A DNA stretch of 31,846 nucleotides from Neoconidiobolus thromboides FSU 785. Its lineage: Eukaryota > Entomophthoromycota > Entomophthoromycetes > Entomophthorales > Neoconidiobolaceae. This document shows positions 24,301 through 31,846 of the stretch, in pieces. The notes below the pieces were generated by a model. It had not been told where the DNA came from and did no database searches. It saw only the letters and a list, made by a program, of their open reading frames with translations. Each line of letters starts with the position of its first letter. Position 1 is the stretch's first letter. Location of the stretch: contig MU626472.1 of the NCBI GenBank assembly GCA_025603075.1, forward strand, positions 1 through 31,846, written 5' to 3'. The position numbers were made by a program, and so were the translations under genes.

Positions 24301-24377
24301 TGATGGCTTCATAAACTAAAATACTGCTATTTGATTAGTACAGCTTTGATCAAATAGTAATGTTTATGAAACCATCA
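24301..24377. repeat. large imperfect hairpin, unrelated to the MITE-like family
   Basis: TGATGGCTTCATAAAC (24301-24316) pairs with GTTTATGAAACCATCA (24362-24377) with one mismatch. After an internal bulge, CTATTTGAT (24327-24335) pairs with ATCAAATAG (24349-24357). The loop is about 13 nt. The span and shape suit either a second small palindromic element or a precursor RNA. I saw no other copy in the window. Confidence 0.7.
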
Positions 24378-24879
24378 GATTATCAAATCACAAAAAAATT
24401 CACATTTGTTACAGGGTTATTGTCACATAACGGCTATGGCAAGAAGAGAATTCCAACAAGCTAGTGAACAGACTTTATCAATAATTTTTAAAGTGAGCAG
24501 ATTGAAAATATTACTAAATCATTCGAAATGTTCCAGTATAAACTTATGGATACTAAAAATGGTTAATTATAGGTTGCAGTATCATTGAAGAATTTAGATT
24601 AAAATATTTTCATTTTTTGGTTTTAGAAAAGTTTACTATTACAACTAAAAATTGATACTTTTTTATGTGCACGAATTTTTACTGAACGTTTGAACAACCT
24701 AATAATATATTTGTAATTTTGCTCACTTTGTTCAAAATTATTGTCGAAACTTTAGCTTGTTGAATTGTTTTCTTACTATAGTTGTGATATGATAAAAATC
24801 CATATTTCAATAGTACTATAGCTAATAAATTGTAAGAACATCATACTAGGCTGCATCTTAAAATCGGCATTATATTAAT

Positions 24880-24897
24880 TTATAGTTATAACTATAA
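24880..24897. repeat. 18-nt perfect palindrome
   Basis: TTATAGTTATAACTATAA reads the same on both strands. It could be chance in DNA this AT-rich. Confidence 0.4.
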
Positions 24898-25303
24898 CCA
24901 TAAATAATAAGTCAAAAAACGTCAATTATTGAACACCACTTTTAACAGTAAAATATAATATTTATAGAAATAACTGTAAATCTGGTTTATAGAATAAAGA
25001 ATTTTGTTATAAAACAACAGTTTTAAAAACACTTTTATCGTAAATTCAAAGGATTTAGAATATTTTTACACTCTCAAGAGCTAAATAGTTACAACTAGAA
25101 TAAAATGCTTGTATTTAAAATATATTTTTAACTTGTATAATAATTAGCAAAACGAAGCCATACAGGTATGGAAAATGTAAATGATTTTTAAAGAATTAAA
25201 ATTGAAATTTAAATGAATTTTTATCACATAATAAATAAATTATAAAAATACTTAAATAAAGCTGTATCACTTAGTTTAAAAACATTCGCAAATTGTTTAT
25301 TCA

Positions 25304-26356
25304 TTAACAGTATGGAGGTAAAGGTAGTAATCCATTTAAAGGTAACAAATGCATAGCTGCCGATACTGGAAAATTTTCTTTATAACCACAGTTTGGATCC
25401 TCATCATACTCTTGACTACATTCAATTAACTCAGTTCTACCTAACCCAATATACCTTTCATGAATTTCTGGTGCCGCATGAACATAGCCTCCGGATCTTG
25501 GTGGAAGATGGGGAACAACATCATTTCTATTAGAGTACCTGGTTATTGGTACGTCTAACTCTGCAATAAATTGGGCGAATGCTTCATTCCCTGGACGAGG
25601 AGAAGCATAGGCATATGCTTCAATCTTCCTTTGGTCATTTTTTGATCTAAGAAGAGAAACCCAATCTGGAAGCGAAATTGTTGCGGTTGAGGCTCCTAAA
25701 CTATAACCAGTTATATGTAATGTAAAATCCTTGTATTTAGGATTATCAAGTAATTCGACAACTGCATTGCGTACAGAAAAGTAATTGGAAAGATAATTAG
25801 AATAGAATCCATGGTGTACTTTTACACCTTGTTTTGCAGATGGTAGATCGATCATAGGATATTCAAAATTAGTAACCCAGTTTTGAGCAGTTAAGGAGGC
25901 ACGGTAAGAAACAAGGATTAATTTATCTTGTTCATCAGTAGCAACAGTTACTAATGAATCGAAGTCATCGTTTTGAAATATTTTGATATTCGTGAAAGTC
26001 TTTTTACAAAGACATTCTTGATTAAGAATTTTTTCTGCTGGGCATACAGAAATTAATGAGCGAGCTAAATTTTTACGAACATCTTCGATAGTACCACGCT
26101 TAACGTTTCTTGGCGAAGCTAATTTTTTTGGTGGCAGTTTTACAAATAATTTGTACAAGTCTTGAATAATGGAAGGCACAAATAAGTCTTTTAAAAACTT
26201 AACTATGTCATCTTTTAAAAAGTTACTGTCCTTAACTGCAAGAGAACGTGTATCAGCAACTACTGAAGATAGCGATTCATTTTCAGTAATGTTTTTATAT
26301 GAAGCAACAGTGGATACACCTAAAACAAATGCGAATAATTTAATGATTTTTACCAT
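25304..26356 (-). CDS. secreted class 3 (fungal-type) lipase, single exon, 350 aa
   Basis: A signal peptide covers about residues 1-19 (MVKIIKLFAFVLGVSTVAS). A pro-like segment follows, then an alpha/beta hydrolase core from ~95. The nucleophile elbow is GYSLG, with S219 (the usual form is GHSLG). Family position puts the acid at D279 in NRNDVVPHLPP and the histidine at H336 in AAMHLLPLNG, matching the DHLSYFG site of Rhizomucor-type lipases. KVHHGFYSNY is the usual block before the nucleophile. The enzyme would hydrolyse acyl esters outside the cell. Conserved cysteines (323 and 350 among others) fit a disulphide-bonded secreted protein. Unlike the genes upstream it has no intron. The precise substrate cannot be told from sequence. 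Confidence 0.9.
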   Translation of the reverse strand: MVKIIKLFAFVLGVSTVASYKNITENESLSSVVADTRSLAVKDSNFLKDDIVKFLKDLFVPSIIQDLYKLFVKLPPKKLASPRNVKRGTIEDVRKNLARSLISVCPAEKILNQECLCKKTFTNIKIFQNDDFDSLVTVATDEQDKLILVSYRASLTAQNWVTNFEYPMIDLPSAKQGVKVHHGFYSNYLSNYFSVRNAVVELLDNPKYKDFTLHITGYSLGASTATISLPDWVSLLRSKNDQRKIEAYAYASPRPGNEAFAQFIAELDVPITRYSNRNDVVPHLPPRSGGYVHAAPEIHERYIGLGRTELIECSQEYDEDPNCGYKENFPVSAAMHLLPLNGLLPLPPYC

Positions 26357-26772
26357 TGTAGTTTGTTTTCAAAAGTAGATTTGGACTATTGTTACATTTA
26401 TATACTTCTGGGGATTTTTAATAAATAATAGCAATGGTTCCTATTCTATAACACAGTACAATGACATAGATCTGATAAATCCCATGACTATTGTATTATT
26501 TTTTATTAGAAATTATAGCTAAAATAGTAAATAATTTTAGCTATCAAAATTAATTAGAGCAATTAAATCAGGGATATAAATGAATTTAGAGCTGTCGAAT
26601 TTTTGTGAGAACTTTGAATTACGAAGGTGGGAAATTAAGTTCCTCAATACAATACGAGGAAAAAGGGATGACTAAAAGCTCATTGAATGACTTATAATAT
26701 AGTCTTAATAAAGCTATAAAAAACACAAATAGGGCATCGAATAAAGCCTTATTTTGAAAGAGTAGAAAAAGG
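26357..26772. other. gene-free stretch upstream of the lipase
   Basis: AT-rich, presumably holding the lipase promoter next to 26356. I see no specific motif before repeat copy G. Confidence 0.5.
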
Positions 26773-26870
26773 TATAGGGATATATTTTTTCTGTTTAAGA
26801 TTTTACTAACGATTTTATCACTCAAGTAGTGCTTGAAAGGCGGAAAAAGTGATGAGACCAAAAAACGCAA
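26773..26870 (+). mobile_element. MITE-like repeat, copy G (right end decayed)
   Basis: It begins TATAGGGATATATTTTTTCT and keeps TACTAAC, CTCAAGTAGTGC and GTGATGAGACCAAAAAA. The terminal CATCCCCATA is lost. The 83-codon minus-strand frame over this copy is only a translation of the repeat. Confidence 0.75.
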
Positions 26871-27006
26871 TGATAAAAATAATAAATCAAATGATAGAAG
26901 ATTTAATTTAGCGCCAAGTAATAGTGTATTTGGAATTATTTATAACTAAATAGAAAAATATATCAATTGTTAATTCATTTTAAAACTTTATTGATATGAT
27001 ACAAAT

Positions 27007-27732
27007 TTAAGAATCAAATGCCTTAATAGCAGCGATTGCAGTAGATTGAGCACTTGCAGGATTAGCTCCAGTAACTACCTTACCATCAGTAATATTAAAG
27101 TCAGCAAATGGAGTAGGAGGAGGGACATAGGTAGCATTGACACTAGCAGCACCATCTTCAATAGTTGGAACATTAGCTTTCTTAATTGCATCCAATAAGT
27201 TTAATACAACTTCACCTTCAGTAGTAAATCCAGTGACTTTTTTTCCTGAAATGATTGGTTTTCCATTCTTATCTTTAATTCCAGGAAGAATGGCTGGCCC
27301 ATGACAAACAGCTGAAACTACACCACCTCGAGCATAGATATCTTCTGCGATTTCTTGTAAACCACGAGCCTTAGGGTAATCCCATAAAGTAGCATGTCCA
27401 GCAGAAGCAAAGAATAAACCATATTGAGATTTGTCTAAATCAGAGGCTTTATGAAGATGCTTGTTAAGCTTAACATTAAAGGAATGATTAGGATCATTAT
27501 AAATCTTAAGGTCATCTCCGCTTAAAAAGTCTTTATCTAAAGAATGCTCATCCATTCCATAAGTTCCAGTTTCAGAAGCTAGATCTACTTCAAAACCAGC
27601 TTTAACTAACTCTTCGTAAGGATGTAAAGCTTCAGTATAAAATAACCCAGTTTTGCCACCATCTTCGTATAATTCAATGTTACAACTAGTAATTGCAATG
27701 ATAGCTTTTCTTGGTAACTGTGAAGAAGACAT
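27007..27732 (-). CDS. HSP31: DJ-1/PfpI superfamily, Hsp31-like glyoxalase III/chaperone, single exon, 241 aa
   Basis: A full-length DJ-1/PfpI fold; yeast Hsp31 is 237 aa. The nucleophile elbow is AVCHGPAIL with C143 followed by H144. The acidic partner is expected in TTEGE (E172 or E174). The N-terminal part carries SCNIELYEDGGKTGLFYTEA, the glutamate-bearing loop of the Hsp31 class, and HPYEELVKAGFEVDLASETG. Hsp31-class proteins convert methylglyoxal to D-lactate without glutathione and act as stress chaperones. They are cytosolic, and no signal peptide is seen here. The gene is intronless and has no close neighbour on either side. The family is certain; the choice of Hsp31 over other DJ-1 subfamilies is strong but rests on pattern. 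Confidence 0.92.
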   Translation of the reverse strand: MSSSQLPRKAIIAITSCNIELYEDGGKTGLFYTEALHPYEELVKAGFEVDLASETGTYGMDEHSLDKDFLSGDDLKIYNDPNHSFNVKLNKHLHKASDLDKSQYGLFFASAGHATLWDYPKARGLQEIAEDIYARGGVVSAVCHGPAILPGIKDKNGKPIISGKKVTGFTTEGEVVLNLLDAIKKANVPTIEDGAASVNATYVPPPTPFADFNITDGKVVTGANPASAQSTAIAAIKAFDS

Positions 27733-28248
27733 GTTGTAAATCGATGGTTGTAAATTTAATATACAATAAACTTGAATTGTTTTTATAATTGCTTGTACAA
27801 TTTTTCTTGGTATTTATACTTTTTTAAAATTACGTAAGCTTGACTATGTTGAAAGTTAATTAGTAATAAATTTTATAAATTTGAACTTCAACTTAACGTA
27901 ATATAAAAGCTAAACTTCAGTATTTCATAAAATATTACTAAATTATGCAATTTAATACAGAATTTTCAGTCAATTGACTATCCATTTATAACATAGTTAA
28001 AATAAGCAATAAAGTGCATACAATAATTTGATTGTTAAATCTTGGTTAAGAATTAATAGTAATTTTGATATATACCTGCTATATTTCTGTACTATTCGAT
28101 AAAGTGAAATAATATTATTTATTAGAGAATTTTGTTTAAAACTATATAATTTAAATAACTATTTCAAGCCCAACTTTTTATTTAAAAATAGGAACTTGAT
28201 TCTAAATAGTTTTTCAATGTTAGCAATAGAGTTATAAAAACATGAAGA
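27733..28248. other. gene-free stretch upstream of the Hsp31-like gene
   Basis: AT-rich with no coding signal. The part next to 27732 should hold the promoter of the Hsp31-like gene, but I see no clear stress-response motif. Confidence 0.5.
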
Positions 28249-28353
28249 TATGGTGATGTATTTTTCTGTCTAAAAATTTTACTGATAACCTTTCCATTCA
28301 AATAGCGACTAAAAATAGAAAAAGTGATGAAACCAAAAAAACATCCACACATA
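28249..28353 (+). mobile_element. MITE-like repeat, copy H
   Basis: It begins TATGGTGATGTATTTTTCTG and ends AAAAAACATCCACACATA. The 48-nt intron-like interior has a GTATTT donor and CAAATAG acceptor, with TACTGAT as the branch-like site. It pairs with inverted copy I only 57 bp away. Confidence 0.85.
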
Positions 28354-28410
28354 CTCACTCTATTTTCAGAAATTAAAAAAATAATTAAGCTTTTAATTAA
28401 TACCTTATAA

Positions 28411-28514
28411 TATAGGAATGTTCTTTTTGGTTTCATCACTTTCTCTATTTCTAAGCACTATTTGAGCGGAAAGATTATTAGTAAGATTCTTAAATACAAA
28501 AATACACTCCCATA
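28411..28514 (-). mobile_element. MITE-like repeat, copy I
   Basis: A minus-strand copy, partner of copy H. Both termini are recognisable (TATAGGAATG and CACTCCCATA on the plus strand). Its 48-nt interior keeps GTATTT, TACTAAT and CAAATAG. Confidence 0.85.
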
Positions 28515-29725
28515 TACTTTTAAATAAGCTTTTTATTTTTTATTGTCATTCACTATGCCTTATTTTAAGTCTCTTCACTATTCTACTAAAAAGATTAATA
28601 GACGTTATTAGTTGAAAGTAGATATTTGGTAAAAAGCAAAAATTAGTTTAGCATTGCAATATATGCCCTTATCGTGATAGATTTGCCCAAAATAGTAAAA
28701 AGTTTATGTAAAGACTAAAGATTCAATAATTTAATGGTAGAATATTTGATCTTGGTTGATTTTTCATACTTTAAAAAATACATGAACGCATGTATATTTG
28801 AATTCATCTTAAAATCTCTTATATAATGTTTAAAAGCACACCTCTTATTCATGAGTATTATATTAGTGAACTAAATGCCAATAATGAATTTATGCTTGTG
28901 ACAATTCGAATATTTAATAAACAGTTTAATTTTAATGTCATCATCTTTAAATTAATAAAATCGTAAAATCGTTTTTAGAAATATTACTTTTTTCGGTCCA
29001 AAACTAATTCTGGTTGATTTCAAACTGTTGTCATATTTTTTACATTACTAAATTATATTAAGTGTAAAACTAGACATTTTCAATTTTATATTTGCTAAAT
29101 TTAATCATAGCAACTTCCCGTTTTTGTTTTCAACATAAAGTCGAAAGTGCCCAATTATACACCTAACACAGTCTATTAATGCCCAATTATACAAGGACTG
29201 CTATTTATAAGTATTTTTTAAACAATATTGTACAACAATGTGTAGATGTCGAATATAAAAATTGAGCTTTGAAACTAACGCCGAGTTTAGGAAAATTCGC
29301 TAATTTTTTTACGTACAGTTTTATACATTCTGATGTATGTAGAGTCATTTTATCAATACTACTCAGAAATGTTCAGAAACCTTTGAAAAACTCATGGCAA
29401 TAGAACTTTAGTTAAATTTCAGCGAAATTTTTCAAACTTTTGTATTAAATTTTGGCCTAGGTCTTTATTTTCAAACAAACAATCAAGGAGTTTAGATTGA
29501 AGTAGATGTAGAAGTTTAAGCATGAATTTGCAGTGACTAACAATATTTTTTATAACCAATAATCTGTATCATTATACATATTTATAGTTTAATACCTAAA
29601 CTTCTGTTTTAAAATGTGCAGCTAATCGTCATTCATTTGTACTTAAGCAGCTGTAAATGTATTATTACACCACTTATAAAACCCTACCTTTTTATTAGTA
29701 ACTTACAGCCATTCAAGCTCCAACA
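28515..29725. other. gene-free AT-rich stretch
   Basis: No gene is supported. A 45-codon frame near 29260-29400 contains FIHSDVC, which recalls Copia integrase, but the rest does not fit. A 14-bp direct repeat is listed at 29148-29193. Confidence 0.5.
29148..29193. repeat. 14-bp direct repeat
   Basis: TGCCCAATTATACA occurs at 29148-29161 and again at 29180-29193, 32 bp apart. Its role is unknown. Confidence 0.5.
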
Positions 29726-29818
29726 TATGGGGATATATTTTTTTATTTAAGAATTTTACTAATAACCTTTCCACTCAAATAGCACTTAAAAAATGGAGAA
29801 ATCAAAAATACCCCCATA
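29726..29818 (+). mobile_element. MITE-like repeat, copy J, with extended termini
   Basis: The element is shorter in its right half than the other copies. The inverted match continues past the usual ends: CAACATATGGGG at 29721 against CCCCATATGTTG ending at 29823. The TACTAAT and CAAATAG core is kept; the donor-like GT is missing (ATATAT). It pairs with inverted copy K, 72 bp away. Confidence 0.85.
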
Positions 29819-29890
29819 TGTTGTATAGTAATGATCATTGTAAGTAATAGCTTACATTGTTTCTCTAATATTAGGCATATAATTATATAA

Positions 29891-29995
29891 TATGGGGCTT
29901 TTTTTTTATTTCATTACTTTCTCCATTTTTTAAGTGTTATTTGAGTGGAAAGGTGTTGTTAGTAAAGTTCTTAAACAAAAAAATACATCTCCATA
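29891..29995 (-). mobile_element. MITE-like repeat, copy K
   Basis: A minus-strand copy with near-consensus ends (TATGGGGCTTTTTTTTTA and TACATCTCCATA on the plus strand). The GTATTT donor-like and TACTAAC sites are present. The acceptor-like triplet is changed (CAAATAA). Confidence 0.85.
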
Positions 29996-31846
29996 TGTTT
30001 TTTTATCTGGTTTTAACACAGTATAGCCATCCTAGTATGGAGTAACGCTAAACATGTTTACATAAGATGCTTGATTATTAAATTAGGAATTAGCTCTGCT
30101 CAAAATGATAAGTTATATTTTATTTACATAAAATGAATAGCTAGTCAACACATAGTTGAACTTAATAATTATATCTTGTACTTTTTCTATTTAGTAAAGT
30201 ACTATTCTTGGCTAAAAAATTTCAAACTTGGTATAACTCTTTTTAATAAGATAACCATGAATACTAAAATGCTTATTTATTAATTCAAAGTACCTTACTC
30301 AGGCTTTTAGAAGGTTATTTTAAAAATAAAAATAAAAATATAAAAGTAAAAATCAATTATTAGAAAGGACTCAATTTGTATTTAAAATATAAAGCTAAAT
30401 CAAATTAGTAAACAAATGCCTTTATTATTAAAGCAAATAGTATTTTATCAAAACACGCATAGGTTATCTTAAACAAACTATTTTAACATAAAACATAACA
30501 AGGTTTTAATTTTATCCACTTTTTTAAAAAGTCAATAAAACAACTAAGTGGTTTTCTAACAAAATAAATTAACCCATCAAGCGCATATGTATATTTACAC
30601 TATACCCAAAAGTAGCTTCTAATCAATAGAGCTATAAATTTTATTAAATCAATTAATGACTAAATATTAACTATTGACTATGAAATATATAGCAACGCTG
30701 TTAACACAAAAAGTCAACCTTTAAGCGCCTTCTTCAAAAATTCAGAGATGCTTGAGGGATTAATAGTTTGAACTTGACTATGTTTAGAATAAAATCATTC
30801 AAGATTGATTTCTCATGGTTACAAAATATTATCTCTTCCATATATCCTGTTGCAAAAAGAGAATAGATTTGTAGAATTTTTCGAATTAAAGTAACAGGCT
30901 GCAACAGTAGGGGCTACTTTTTACAATGTTATTACTGTTTTTCCCAAAAAAATTCCAGTAGGATTAATTCTGCCATGAAAAATTGATTTTAGAAAGTTAA
31001 CTCCTTATTAAAAGCTTAAGAATTGGATTTACTATTTAGCCAAACCACTGCTTTTTATATGATTGAATTTTTGCAATAGGGTCATATCAGAAAACTTGGG
31101 AAAAAAATAATTGTTTAAAATTTTGTTCATAGCACTCACTTGTGATAAAAATTGTTTAAAAAGTTTACATTTTAGTTTGAGCTTAATTTTTGTTTTTTTA
31201 GATTTTGAAATTAAGCTAATAGTCAATGATACTTTATTTTATATTTCAATAGTAACTCCTTTAATATACCTTTTATAGCTGCTACAGACTTGTTAATATA
31301 TTTGAAAATAAGCAGATAATTTTATTAAAATGCCAATATATTTTTAAGTTTAATTTTATAATTTTTATAGTGCTATAGTTTTTTATAAAATATATAGCAA
31401 ACTAAATGTTAGGGATTTCTGTAAGCTTCTTTTTTTAAATAAATCTTAACCATAAAGACTACAGAATTAAATAAAAAGTGTAACTCTTGGTTTAAAATTT
31501 TGATATTTACAGTTAAAAGCCCAAACAAAAAAATAGAGCAGTTAAAAAAGCAGTAATTTGTTTATTTAAATAGCTTTGTTTTTATTTTTAGACTTTTTTC
31601 TAAAGATAATTAAATGGTATTTTATTATTGTCAATATAAAATTAAAATTAGATTGTTTTATTAAGACATTATGAAATGGGGCTGTCCTAATTGGTTTCAG
31701 AATCTACTTAGAAATTAATCCAAATTTAAAATTTCAAGTTTGTGTCCAATATAACGGTTAAATCTAAAAAGCCTAAAATTAAATGTCTCTATTTAAAACT
31801 TATTTTAATTGTTTCCTTTTCTTAAATAGCTAATTTTCCTAACTAT
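29996..31846. other. gene-free AT-rich stretch to window end
   Basis: No intact gene, RNA gene or repeat-family copy is visible in these 1.85 kb. One minus-strand frame at about 31001-30714 reads less like noise than its surroundings but has four stops; it is described under findings. Confidence 0.5.

Larger units (their letters stand above)
23929..25303. other. gene-free stretch between SERCA and lipase
   Basis: About 1.4 kb with no supported gene. It contains the SERCA promoter side, the large hairpin at 24301-24377 and an 18-nt perfect palindrome at 24880-24897. A 60-codon frame at 24406-24588 has no family resemblance. Confidence 0.5.

Noticed and set aside
26619-26870. 83-codon frame resembling the 85-codon frame at 28182-28439, as if a small gene family
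   Set aside because: The similarity comes only from both overlapping copies of the MITE-like repeat; neither is conserved as protein.
29260-29400. Frame containing FIHSDVC, recalling Copia integrase
   Set aside because: Only seven residues match and the following sequence does not continue the integrase pattern.

Overview
The window is nuclear DNA from an AT-rich eukaryote with very short spliceosomal introns. I rebuilt seven multi-exon genes by hand: 43 introns, all GT...AG, 42-63 nt long except one of 101 nt. The gene set is opisthokont-like: PRP19, a ZC3HC1/Rsm1-family nuclear basket protein, NEPRO/Rmp1, TBC1D20/Gyp8, an XMAP215/ch-TOG protein of about 1955 aa with five TOG domains, and SERCA. 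A fungal-type secreted class 3 lipase and an Hsp31-like DJ-1 protein are also present. This fits an early-diverging fungus or close holomycotan relative. That placement is inference; no rRNA or other decisive marker is present.

Layout. 1-1.6 kb: gene-free, with two copies of a ~104-bp repeat. 1.6-18.4 kb: a gene block free of that repeat. It holds a PWWP/LEDGF-like chromatin protein (+), ZC3HC1-like (-), PRP19 (+), NEPRO-like (+), a TBC1D20-like Rab GAP with an unusual N-terminal extension (-), and the giant TOG protein (-). 18.4-20.5 kb: gene-free, with four repeat copies. 20.5-23.9 kb: SERCA (-). 23.9-25.3 kb: gene-free, with a separate large hairpin. 25.3-26.4 kb: secreted lipase (-), intronless. 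27.0-27.7 kb: Hsp31-like protein (-), intronless. 27.7-31.8 kb: gene-free, repeat-rich.

Roles. The genes are not a pathway. Most are housekeeping: chromatin reading, splicing/ubiquitin (PRP19), nuclear basket, RNase MRP/rRNA processing, ER-Golgi Rab1 control, microtubule polymerisation and ER calcium pumping. The lipase and Hsp31-like protein are accessory in style.

The main novelty is the repeat family: 11 copies, about 17-bp inverted termini beginning TATGGRGATG, and a TA-rich edge, so it looks like a MITE. Eight of the 11 copies sit in inverted pairs. The conserved interior looks like a complete 48-nt intron (GTATTT donor, TACTAAC branch site, AATAG acceptor), the same size as real introns here. 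Other points worth checking are a palindromic two-way poly(A) signal between convergent genes 39 bp apart, a possible two-acceptor intron, and a cysteine-cluster/TBC/membrane-anchor fusion.
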